A stretch of DNA of 34,212 nucleotides, from the NCBI GenBank assembly GCA_945861925.1, contig CAMAWO010000009.1:1-34212 (forward strand). The letters run 5' to 3'. The position numbers were made by a program, and so were the translations under genes. This document shows positions 1 to 10,298 of the stretch, one piece after another (within the stretch, counting starts at the first letter, position 1; each line of letters starts with the position of its first letter). Under the pieces are notes generated by a model, which made no database searches, was not told the DNA's origin, and saw only the letters and a program-made list of their open reading frames with translations. This stretch comes from Bifidobacterium breve. GTDB lineage: Bacteria > Actinomycetota > Actinomycetes > S36-B12.

Positions 1-930
1 ATCGGCCTTCATCGGGCCGACGGGTCTGTTTCACTGACGGTCGGTGCTGAATCCATCGTTATGCCGGGAGACAAGGCCATCGGCATTGCGCAGGACGATT
101 CGATGTTCGTGTTCGATCGGGAGCCAGCGCCATGGTCCCGGCCAGTTGACCATCCCTCCCTGTCGCCGGAAGTGATCCAGGAGCGCACGCTCATCATTGG
201 GTGGAGCCCGGTGGCGAACTTGGTGGTCAAGGAGATCGAAAACCACGTGGCTTCGGGCTCCGAACTGCTCGTCCTCATTGATCCCGATAACCATGAGGCT
301 GCCACTGTGCAGGCCGAACTAGATGCCGTTGGCCTCACTGGGCAGTCGGTGACTATTTGTAGCGGGAACACGATCAGTCGACCCGTCATCGCCGAGGTGA
401 TGGGGGGCGACCCCTTTGACCATGTGATGATCCTCTGCGAGCGCTCTGAGTTCGACCTCGATGAGGCGGATGCTCGCGTGCTACTCACCCTCATGCATGT
501 GCGGGCGCTGGCCCCTGAGTCATCGAGCAATGTGATCGCCGAACTCGCAGACCCCAACGATGTTGAACTCGGCCGTCAAGGCGATAGCTCGGAGTTCATC
601 GTGAGCATGCAACTCATCAGCCTGCTCCTCGCCCAGCTGAGCGAGAGCCCGCACCTTGCCGACGTGTTCGCCGACTTGTTTGACGGAAGTGGCGCTGCCG
701 TCGCGATGCATCCGGTGGAGCGATACGTGCCGTTGGGCGAATCGGACTTCGAGTCGGTGGTCGCTGCCGCTCGCAACTGGGGCGTCGTTGCGATCGCATA
801 CCGTGCAGTGGGATCCGGCAAAGAGTCGGGGGCCTTGGCCAGCGGTATCCGGATGAACCCACCGAAGTCCGAAAAGGTAACGTTCCAGGCTGGCGACGTG
901 GTGGTGGTGATCGCCAACACCGGGGCTTAG
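1..930 (+). CDS. CASTOR/POLLUX (DMI1)-type ion channel, C-terminal RCK-like part, truncated by the window start
   Basis: Frame is open from base 1 (IGLHRADGSVSLTVGAESIVMPGDKAIGIAQDDS...) through the listed ATG at 61 to the stop at 930. Contains two regulatory-type modules: 'LIIGWSPVANLVVKEIENHVASGSELLVLID' and 'EVMGGDPFDHVMILCERSEFDLDEADARVLLTLMHVR'. Confidence 0.75.
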   Translation: MGLHRADGSVSLTVGAESIVMPGDKAIGIAQDDSMFVFDREPAPWSRPVDHPSLSPEVIQERTLIIGWSPVANLVVKEIENHVASGSELLVLIDPDNHEAATVQAELDAVGLTGQSVTICSGNTISRPVIAEVMGGDPFDHVMILCERSEFDLDEADARVLLTLMHVRALAPESSSNVIAELADPNDVELGRQGDSSEFIVSMQLISLLLAQLSESPHLADVFADLFDGSGAAVAMHPVERYVPLGESDFESVVAAARNWGVVAIAYRAVGSGKESGALASGIRMNPPKSEKVTFQAGDVVVVIANTGA

Positions 931-986
931 CCATCGAGGCGCACTCGCAGGGTGCCTGAGCGTTGGCATGGGTAGACTTTCGCGTC

Positions 987-3313
<2,327 letters not shown>

Positions 3314-3331
3314 TCGGGTGTTGCGGCCGGC

Positions 3332-4114
3332 TCAGAGGGTTGGCTCCTGGTATCCGAAGGCGGCGTAGTCGCCCGCATAAGCGTGCGTGACCTTGCCGAG
3401 AATTGCCGGGGTGAAATAGTCGTTGATCCTCGAGCCTGCCTGGGTGGAGTTGCGGCAGTAGAACTGCTCCTGCAGCCCGGCGACCCCGGTGAGTTCGGCA
3501 ACGCGATCCCACGAGTTGTCGAGTTCCTCGAGGTGAATGACCGCGTCGTAATCGACGATCCCGTAACCGATCTGGTCGACCTGCCGACGCCAATGCGGAT
3601 CCTGATCCCGTGATTCCTGGGCTGACACCACCTCGATGAAATCGGCGAAGCTGATGTCTTGGGCGAGTTCAGGAGCCTCGTCGCGGTCGCGCAGGGCGGC
3701 GAGGATGGGATCGCTCTGCTGGAGTCCCTGACGGATCTTCTCAAGGTAACCGGACAGCAAGCGTGACGCTGGCTCGCGGACCACCGTGAACCGGGACCAT
3801 TTGCGCCCTCGCAGGGCCTCCTCGAGGAGATCGGGCGGCAATTGAAAGGGCTTGACGAACGGGGTGGCCTTGCTGCGGTCATGAGGATTCTCCTGGACGC
3901 GGAGGACGGCGGCCGGGCCCTGCCGGGCCGCCTCCAGTCCGCCGAGGGTCGCTTTCATTGTCCCGCAGCCAGCCTTGGGAACCTCGATGTAGACGTAGCG
4001 GTTGACGAGAGAGATGTGCGTGTGAAGGTTCACCGAACGCCAGCCCATGGACTTGACGTAGGCGCGGGTGGTCTTGCCGAGATCACTTGGTGCCGGCCGT
4101 CGATCAATGCTCAC
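3332..4114 (-). CDS. Sulfotransferase family protein (Sulfotransfer_2-like)
   Basis: 5'-PSB-like 'YIEVPKAGCGTMKATL' and 3'-PB-like 'FTVVREPASRLLSGYLEKIRQ'. The ORF-track start at 4261 would run through the tRNA, so GTG at 4114 is proposed. Confidence 0.75.
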   Translation of the reverse strand: MSIDRRPAPSDLGKTTRAYVKSMGWRSVNLHTHISLVNRYVYIEVPKAGCGTMKATLGGLEAARQGPAAVLRVQENPHDRSKATPFVKPFQLPPDLLEEALRGRKWSRFTVVREPASRLLSGYLEKIRQGLQQSDPILAALRDRDEAPELAQDISFADFIEVVSAQESRDQDPHWRRQVDQIGYGIVDYDAVIHLEELDNSWDRVAELTGVAGLQEQFYCRNSTQAGSRINDYFTPAILGKVTHAYAGDYAAFGYQEPTL

Positions 4115-4154
4115 CGCGCAACCCCTGCCTTTGCTCTCCGGTCGAGCGCTACGG

Positions 4155-4188
4155 GGTCGGGGGCCGACATGTTCATCGGCCCCCGACC
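4155..4188 (-). terminator. Strong stem-loop just downstream of tRNA-Pro, likely terminator or 3' processing signal
   Basis: Perfect 13-bp stem ggtcgggggccga / tcggcccccgacc with 8-nt loop catgttca. Immediately 3' of the minus-strand tRNA and upstream of the sulfotransferase. Confidence 0.75.
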
Positions 4189-4193
4189 AGGTG

Positions 4194-4267
4194 TCGGGGT
4201 GGCGGGATTCGAACCCACGGCCTCTTCGTCCCGAACGAATCGCGCTACCAAGCTGCGCCACACCCCG
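4194..4267 (-). tRNA. tRNA-Pro(CGG)
   Basis: Reverse complement CGGGGTG TG GCGC AGCTTGGTA GCGC G ATTCG TTCGGGA CGAAG AGGCC GTGGG TTCGAAT CCCGC CACCCCG A gives a full cloverleaf. Anticodon CGG with G37. CCA not encoded. Confidence 0.95.
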
Positions 4268-4359
4268 AAGGACGTGTCGAGCCTAACGGACAACGAATTC
4301 GTGTCCTGCATCGGGAAGGCTGGAACGAATCAGGGAGGCGCTGCCACAATGATGCCGTG

Positions 4360-4932
4360 ATGAGTGCGCCCGGGCTCCTGCGGTATCCCATTCTCCAGGC
4401 CGCCTTTGTCGTGCCCGATCTGGACGAGGGCCTCAAGCGCTGGGTTGGGGTGATGGGGGCGGGACCCTTCGTGGTGATGCGGAACTTCGTCGGAACCGAC
4501 CTGACCTACCGCGGGCAACCGAGTACGACCGCCGTGGATTATGCCTTCGGCCAGTGTGGTGAGGTCCAGGTGCAGCTCATCGCCCAGCCGGGCCCTGGCT
4601 CATCGATCTACCGCGACATGTACGGGCCGGGTGAGGGCGGTTTCCATCACATGTGTGCCCTCGTTCCGCCCGATGACTGGGATCGGCAGGTGGCTGCCTT
4701 TGTCGATGCGGGTTACCCACTGGCCGCGTCGCTCATGACCTCAGCCCCGGCCGTCTATTTCGACTGCCGCGCTGACCTCGGGTGCTTCGTCGAGCTCTAC
4801 GGGCGCACTGAGCGTTCGGTCGGCTTCTTCGCGCACCTGAGGGCCCTGCACGAGACTTGGGACGGAGTCACCGACCCGGTGCGAGAGCGTGCCGCGAACG
4901 TCATCCCGACACCCAACAAGGAGCCATCATGA
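4360..4932 (+). CDS. VOC (glyoxalase/bleomycin-resistance fold) family protein
   Basis: 'LQAAFVVPDLDEGLKRWVGVMGAGPF...GGFHHMCALVPPDDWDRQVAAFVDAGYPLA...CFVELYGR'. ATG at 4360 chosen because the upstream part of the ORF runs through the tRNA region. Confidence 0.8.
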   Translation: MSAPGLLRYPILQAAFVVPDLDEGLKRWVGVMGAGPFVVMRNFVGTDLTYRGQPSTTAVDYAFGQCGEVQVQLIAQPGPGSSIYRDMYGPGEGGFHHMCALVPPDDWDRQVAAFVDAGYPLAASLMTSAPAVYFDCRADLGCFVELYGRTERSVGFFAHLRALHETWDGVTDPVRERAANVIPTPNKEPS

Positions 4933-5342
4933 CCGTGCCTTTCGATGTTGTTCCGCTTGCGACCGTCCGCGTCACCCGTGGCGACATCCACCGACTTGGC
5001 GAGACGCCGTTTGGCCGGCGCGTCATCGGCGGTATCTCCAATGGCCGATGGGAGGGTGAGCGGCTGAGCGCAACCATCATCGGACCCGGCGGAGACTGGG
5101 CGATCCCATCCTCGGGCCAGATCATGATCCTCGATGTCCGCCAGTTGCTTCAGACCGACGATGGTGCGCTTATCTACGTGAGCTACCACGGCCGGTGCGA
5201 TCGGGAGCGCGGCACCTACACCGTCGCCCCGACATTCGAGACGGCGGATGAGCGGTACGGCTGGCTGAACGCAGTGCAGGCCGTGGGTCAGGGGCGCAAC
5301 GACGGTGACGACATCGTCTACGAGATGTTCGAGATTCGATAG
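4929..5342 (+). CDS. DUF3237 family protein
   Basis: 'GETPFGRRVIGGISNGRWEGERLSATIIGPGGDWAI...DVRQLLQTDDGALIYVSYHGR' is the typical DUF3237 layout. ATGA overlap with the VOC gene. Confidence 0.75.
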   Translation: MTVPFDVVPLATVRVTRGDIHRLGETPFGRRVIGGISNGRWEGERLSATIIGPGGDWAIPSSGQIMILDVRQLLQTDDGALIYVSYHGRCDRERGTYTVAPTFETADERYGWLNAVQAVGQGRNDGDDIVYEMFEIR

Positions 5343-5361
5343 CGCAGCGCGACTGCTGTGA

Positions 5362-6306
5362 TCAGGTGCGCGCCACGAGGGTGAGCAGGGTCGCCTCTGG
5401 CGGGCAGGCGAAGCGGTACGGCGCGAACGGCGAGGTTCCGAGCCCCGCAGAGACGTGGAGTGCTGCCGTGTGACGGCTGCCAAGGGCCCGGTGTGTTGAG
5501 AGCCCGCGGGATCTCGCCCGATCAATGTCGCAATTCGTGACGAGGGCCCCTACACCTGGTATGCGCAGTTGGCCGCCGTGAGTGTGCCCGGCAAGGACGA
5601 GGTCGGCGCCGTCGGCGGCCATGCCGTCGAGTACCCGCAGGTAGGGAGCATGGGTGACCCCTAGTCGGAGGTCGGCCGAGGGGTCGAATGCGCCAGCGAT
5701 GTCGGCATATCGATCGCGACTGATGTGCGGGTCATCGACGCCACGCAGGTCGACGCTGCGTCCGGCAATGACCAAGGTCCCTCTGGTGTTATTCAGGTGC
5801 GACCAGCCGCCGTCGACAAGTCCGTCGACGAGGTCGCTCCACGGCAGCATCGCCCGGCTGGGCTCGAGTTGCGAGGGCCCGGCGAAGTACTTGACTGGAT
5901 TGATCATTCGGGGTTCGTAGTAGTCGTTGCTTCCGAGGACGAAGGCGCCCGGCAGATCGAACAGCGGTTCGAGGGTGTTGAGGACGTGCGGGACGGCGTC
6001 TTGGTGCGACAGGAAGTCGCCGGTGGCGATGACGGCGTCGGGCTGCAGCTCGCGCAGGGCGCGCACCCACGACTGCTTGCCGACTTGCCCAGGCACGAGG
6101 TGAAGATCCGAGAGATGGAGGATGGTCAGTGGTGCCTGTCCCACCGGCAGTGCCGAGACGGTGGCTCGGCGGAGGGTGTAGTGCTGAGCCTCCCAGCGGG
6201 CGTAGGTGAGCCCCGCTGCACCGGCGGCCACCAGGCCGGCGGTACCGAGGAGCATTTTCGATGAGCTATGCACAGTCGTATGCTCCCACGGCCCATCTGC
6301 CAGCAT
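5362..6306 (-). CDS. Metallophosphoesterase
   Basis: 'LTILHLSDLHLVPGQ', 'AVIATGDFLSH', 'VLGSNDYYEP', 'LVLAGHTHGGQLRIP' metallophosphatase motifs plus an N-terminal hydrophobic segment. Confidence 0.9.
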   Translation of the reverse strand: MLADGPWEHTTVHSSSKMLLGTAGLVAAGAAGLTYARWEAQHYTLRRATVSALPVGQAPLTILHLSDLHLVPGQVGKQSWVRALRELQPDAVIATGDFLSHQDAVPHVLNTLEPLFDLPGAFVLGSNDYYEPRMINPVKYFAGPSQLEPSRAMLPWSDLVDGLVDGGWSHLNNTRGTLVIAGRSVDLRGVDDPHISRDRYADIAGAFDPSADLRLGVTHAPYLRVLDGMAADGADLVLAGHTHGGQLRIPGVGALVTNCDIDRARSRGLSTHRALGSRHTAALHVSAGLGTSPFAPYRFACPPEATLLTLVART

Positions 6307-6831
6307 CTACGTGATGATGATCCTCTTCGTGTCGCCCTTATCGAATGCAACGTCAACGAGATCAACATCACCCTTCACCTCGTACTTGATCCGCTCACCT
6401 CGGACTGAAGCTCCACCGCGGATGGCACTGCCGAGGAAGCCCCAGACCCCATCGTCAGCGGAGGACCCCCCAACATGATGCGGGGTGAATGGCTGGAATT
6501 GAATGACGAACGGGAACTTCTTGATCTCCCCCTCCGACAATTCGAAAGGCACCTCGTCCTTGATGTAACCGAGCCGAGTTGTTTTGGATTTTGAATCCCA
6601 GTAATCGACAGTGCGCTTCTGCGTGGAGTCGTATCTGGATTCACGCTCTTCCCACTCGAACACCTCATTAAACGCGACCTCGACGTCTTTGATTTGCTGG
6701 GCACTCTTGGCCGTGATGACGATCTCTCCGGCGATCTCGCCGGAATTGCCCGCGACGTGGCTTGGCACGACGAGTTCGAACGTGAGGGTCCCGATGCCCA
6801 TGCTTTTCTTCAACTTCTTGAACAGTGACAT
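6307..6831 (-). CDS. Arrestin-like sporulation-control protein (Spo0M family-like)
   Basis: 'MSLFKKLKKSMGIGTLTFELVVPSHVAGNSGEIAGEIVITAKSAQQIKDVEVAF...FPFVIQFQPFTPHHVGG'. ATG at 6831 selected. Confidence 0.65.
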   Translation of the reverse strand: MSLFKKLKKSMGIGTLTFELVVPSHVAGNSGEIAGEIVITAKSAQQIKDVEVAFNEVFEWEERESRYDSTQKRTVDYWDSKSKTTRLGYIKDEVPFELSEGEIKKFPFVIQFQPFTPHHVGGSSADDGVWGFLGSAIRGGASVRGERIKYEVKGDVDLVDVAFDKGDTKRIIIT

Positions 6832-6960
6832 GCTTGCCCATCCCTTTGCTCGCCGCGTGAACTCGTGCTTGCGCAAGGTGCGCAAGACGCGTCATGCTCG
6901 CGGTGGAGCCGGGGCTAGTCAAGGGATAAGGCCAGATTTCCCTTCGAATACACTGTTGTG

Positions 6961-6974
6961 TGGTACTAGTACCA
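6961..6974. promoter_or_regulatory. Perfect 14-bp palindrome TGGTACTAGTACCA in a divergent promoter region (candidate operator)
   Basis: The sequence equals its own reverse complement. It lies between the Spo0M-like gene (-) and the YqeY gene (+), ending 7 bp before the ATG at 6982. Confidence 0.5.
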
Positions 6975-6981
6975 TGCCAGT

Positions 6982-7446
6982 ATGAGTCAGATCAAGGATC
7001 AATTAAAGGTGGACCTCACCACCGCGATGAAATCTCGCGACGAGTTGGCCGCAGCGACCCTTCGCATGGCACTGACGGCGATCACGAACGAGGAGGTTGC
7101 CGGCAAGGAGGCCCGAGCACTATCCGATGACGACGTCATCACGGTCCTTGGTCGCGAAGCGAAGAAGCGCAGGGAGTCAGCGGAGGCGTACGACACCGCC
7201 GACCGGCCAGAGCTCGCCGAGCGTGAGCGTGCCGAACTCGCAGTGCTCGCGAGTTACCTGCCGCAGGCGATGACTGACGAGGAACTCGCCATCATCGTGG
7301 CGTCCGCAGTGGCCGAGGTCTCGTTGACCGGGGCGACCGGAGGGGCCGCCGTGGGTGCGGCCATGAAGTTGGTGACCCCGCAGGTGAAGGGTCGGGCCGA
7401 TGGTGGCCTGGTAGCGGCTCTCGTGAAGGCCGGGTTTGGGATGTAG
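6982..7446 (+). CDS. GatB/YqeY domain-containing protein
   Basis: 'LKVDLTTAMKSRDELAAATLRMALTAITNEEVA...LGREAKKRRESAEAYDTADRPELAERERAELAVLASYLPQAMTDEEL...GRADGGLVAALVKAGF'. Confidence 0.92.
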   Translation: MSQIKDQLKVDLTTAMKSRDELAAATLRMALTAITNEEVAGKEARALSDDDVITVLGREAKKRRESAEAYDTADRPELAERERAELAVLASYLPQAMTDEELAIIVASAVAEVSLTGATGGAAVGAAMKLVTPQVKGRADGGLVAALVKAGFGM

Positions 7447-7459
7447 CGGCATCGGGTAC

Positions 7460-9733
7460 TCAGGGGGTGGTGACCGGCGCTTCATCCGGAACCGCCGGGA
7501 CGGTGTCGTCGTCGGTTGGTTCGGTGGTTGGGGCAGTTGGGGGAGCGACGGGCGCGGGCTTTGCGCTGTTGTCGAAGACGAACCCGTCTGGTCCACCGCC
7601 GAGGTCGGACTCCCCGGGAAGTGGTGCAATGGAGGTCACCCCACGTGCCGGACGAAGACTCCACTCGTTGCTGAGCGCGAACGTGGCCGGTTCGCTGCCT
7701 TGAAGCGCGGCCGTCATTGACTGTTTCCAGATTGGCCCGGGAATGGTGCTGCCGAACACCTGGGTGTAGTACTTGCCATTGATCGTGAGGTTCTTCATCG
7801 GGTACGCGAATCCACCGCGAGGATCGCCGACCCAAGCCGCGGCGGCGATGTCGGGGGTGAATCCGGCGAACCACACAGCAGCCGACTCATTCGTGGTGCC
7901 GGTCTTTCCGGCCGCCGGTCGATCGGCGAGCGACATTGCAGAGCCGGTTCGACCGGTGATTGGCCCGTCGATGACGCCGGTGAGGAGCGCCGTCACTCCG
8001 TCGGCGACATCCTGTGAGATGACCTGCCTGCAGTCCTCGTCGGGGACGTCAAGGGAGCGGTTATCGCGATCGCGTATTTCCAGGATGGACCGGGGTTTGC
8101 AGTAGAGGCCATGGGCCGCGAAGGTCGCATAAGCGTTGGCCATCGCGAGTGGGGTGACCTCCATGCTGCCGAGGGTGAATGACGGGACTCGGAGCAGCGG
8201 TCCGCCGCTGCCGAGGAACACCCCCATTGACTCGGCGATCTCGGCGGGCCGGCAAAGGCCGGTGCGCTCCTCGATGGCCATGAAATACGTGTTGATGGAA
8301 TAGGCCGTTGCGCGGGCCATGTCGAATGTGCCCTGCCCGGTGGAGTTTCGGACGGTGATGGGTCCGAACGAGGCTCCGGTTTCGCAGTTGGTGAATCCCT
8401 CGAAGGTGTTCGGGCTCGGCGAGCTGATGTACTCGGCGGGCGAGATCCCCGATTCGAGCGCGGCTGCGAGCGTGAAGACCTTGAAGGTAGAGCCGGCCTG
8501 CATGCCGATGGTGCCCCCGTGGGCGCGGTCGGTGTTGTAGTTGTAGGTCGTCATTCCCTGACCAGAGGTGCCCCACTCGCGGTTCTGGGTCATCGCGAGG
8601 ATGTTGCCGGTGCCGGGCTCCATCATCGTGATCGCAGCCGCGCGCCGGCTTTCGTCATCGATGGGAATTGCGCCCGTAACGGCGTCGAAGGCTCCCCGTT
8701 GCGCCAGTGGGCTCAATGTCGTGCGGACGGTGTAGCCGCCGCGCCGCAGGAAGGCTTCACGGGCCTCAGGGGTATCACCGAAGGCGGGGTCGGTGCGAAT
8801 CGTCTGGAGGACGTAGTCGCAAAAGAACGGCGCATACGAGGTGGTGCAGCCGTTGGGGACTGCGGTGGGCTTGATGAGGACCTGCATCGGGATGAGCGCG
8901 GCTTGGGCGGCCTCACCCTTCGTGATGTAGCCGAGTTGAGCCATGCGCGCGAGCACGACATCTCGTCGCTTCGCACTGCGTTCGGGATTTCGGATGGGAT
9001 CGAAGGCCGTTGGCTGCTGGACGATGCCCGCGAGCGTAGCCGACTCGGAGAGCGTCAATTCGGCGGCTGTTTTCGAGAAGTATCGCTTGGCTGCGGCTTC
9101 AACACCGTAGGCGCCTGATCCGAAGTAGACGATGTTCAGGTAGCGCTCGAGGATTTCCGGCTTGGTGTAGCGACGTTCGAGGGCGAGCGCATAGCGAACT
9201 TCGCGGAGTTTCCGGACCGGGCTCTGGCCCCGCGCGGCCTCAAGTTCGTCGGCAGTAGTCGCCTCGTTAACGAGGACGTTCTTCACGTACTGCATCGTGA
9301 GTGTCGATGCGCCCTGCTGAACGTCGCCGGAGCGCGTGTTCGATGCGACGGCGCGAAGTGCTCCGCGGACATCGACGCCGTTATGGTCAAGATAGCGGGA
9401 GTCCTCGATCGCGACGGTCGCCTGGCGCATGACGGGTGAGACGCTCTGCAGTGGGATCTCGACCCGGTTCTGGTAGAAGAGCGTCGCAATGACCGACCCG
9501 TCCGAGGCGAGAATCTGCGAGCGTTGGGGCAGTGGCGGGGTGTCCATTGTTTCGGGGAGACGCTCAAAGTTTTGGACGACGTTTCGGGCGGTCACGCCAG
9601 CCCCGCCGATGAACGGCAGCGCCATGAGCCCGGCGATGAGACCCGCGATGACGGCTGCGGCAAGCAGGGCAACGAGGCGGATGATGAGTCCGCCGAGGAC
9701 TGGTCGTGGGCGAGCAGGTGGGTGCATGGACAT
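7460..9733 (-). CDS. Class A penicillin-binding protein (transglycosylase/transpeptidase; PonA2 position)
   Basis: GT51 motifs 'ATVAIEDSRYLDHNGVDVRGALRA', 'GASTLTMQYVKN', 'KPEILERYLNIVYFGSGAYGVEAAAKRYF'. Transpeptidase 'GSTFKVFTLAAAL', 'YSINTYF', 'AGKTGTTNESAAVWFAGF'. No PASTA domain seen; Pro/Thr-rich tail. Confidence 0.93.
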   Translation of the reverse strand: MSMHPPARPRPVLGGLIIRLVALLAAAVIAGLIAGLMALPFIGGAGVTARNVVQNFERLPETMDTPPLPQRSQILASDGSVIATLFYQNRVEIPLQSVSPVMRQATVAIEDSRYLDHNGVDVRGALRAVASNTRSGDVQQGASTLTMQYVKNVLVNEATTADELEAARGQSPVRKLREVRYALALERRYTKPEILERYLNIVYFGSGAYGVEAAAKRYFSKTAAELTLSESATLAGIVQQPTAFDPIRNPERSAKRRDVVLARMAQLGYITKGEAAQAALIPMQVLIKPTAVPNGCTTSYAPFFCDYVLQTIRTDPAFGDTPEAREAFLRRGGYTVRTTLSPLAQRGAFDAVTGAIPIDDESRRAAAITMMEPGTGNILAMTQNREWGTSGQGMTTYNYNTDRAHGGTIGMQAGSTFKVFTLAAALESGISPAEYISSPSPNTFEGFTNCETGASFGPITVRNSTGQGTFDMARATAYSINTYFMAIEERTGLCRPAEIAESMGVFLGSGGPLLRVPSFTLGSMEVTPLAMANAYATFAAHGLYCKPRSILEIRDRDNRSLDVPDEDCRQVISQDVADGVTALLTGVIDGPITGRTGSAMSLADRPAAGKTGTTNESAAVWFAGFTPDIAAAAWVGDPRGGFAYPMKNLTINGKYYTQVFGSTIPGPIWKQSMTAALQGSEPATFALSNEWSLRPARGVTSIAPLPGESDLGGGPDGFVFDNSAKPAPVAPPTAPTTEPTDDDTVPAVPDEAPVTTP

Positions 9734-9951
9734 GGGACGTCCAGCGTACGTGCCTTGGTTCCCCTCCCGCACCTCTCACCCGCAACTCTGCGCAACCACC
9801 CGGAATTCCTTTGTCGAGGACGCTACCGGGGATCACTCGTTATGACTATAATCGAGATAGTTATTTAGAGCCTATGCGGAGGGGTTCTGACAGGCGTAGC
9901 GTCCCGGCTCACACCATGTTCTTGATTCAGGCACGAAGGGGTAAGGCGACC

Positions 9952-10266
9952 ATGACCTTGAGCAACGACTGGGCCGCCCACGCGGCCTGCCGCACGACCG
10001 ATCCGGACACGCTCTTCGTGCAGGGGGCTGCCCAGAATCGGGTGAAAGCGATTTGTCTGGGGTGCACAGTGCGGACCGAGTGTCTCGCTGATGCCCTTGA
10101 CAACAACGTTGAATTCGGTGTCTGGGGCGGCATGACCGAGCGGGAGCGTCGTGCGCTGCTCCGGCGCCGTCCGCACGTGACGTCGTGGAGCAATCTTCTT
10201 GAGACTGCACAAAGTGAGTTTGAGCGGCAGTCGCTCCTGAGTGAGCAGGTCGCGCGGGTCTCGTAA
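9952..10266 (+). CDS. WhiB-family Fe-S regulator (WblA/WhiB4 position)
   Basis: Four-Cys pattern 'AACRTTDPDTLFVQGAAQNRVKAICLGCTVRTECLADALDNNVEFGVWGGMTERERRALLRRRP'. The symbol is left empty because ortholog identity rests on synteny. Confidence 0.92.
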   Translation: MTLSNDWAAHAACRTTDPDTLFVQGAAQNRVKAICLGCTVRTECLADALDNNVEFGVWGGMTERERRALLRRRPHVTSWSNLLETAQSEFERQSLLSEQVARVS

Positions 10267-10298
10267 AGTTTTCGGATCGAATGAGGGTCTACCCGGCC

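Noticed and set aside
4115-4261. N-terminal extension of the sulfotransferase ORF (start at 4261)
   Set aside because: 'MAQLGSAIRSGRRGRGFESRHPDTWSG' is tRNA-derived plus terminator sequence; GTG 4114 is a better start.
4111-4311. 66-aa minus-strand ORF 'MQDTNSLSVRLDTSFGVWRSLVARFVRDEEAVGSNPATPTPGRG'
   Set aside because: It is the translation of the tRNA-Pro gene; 'EAVGSNPATPT' is a classic false peptide produced by tRNA genes.
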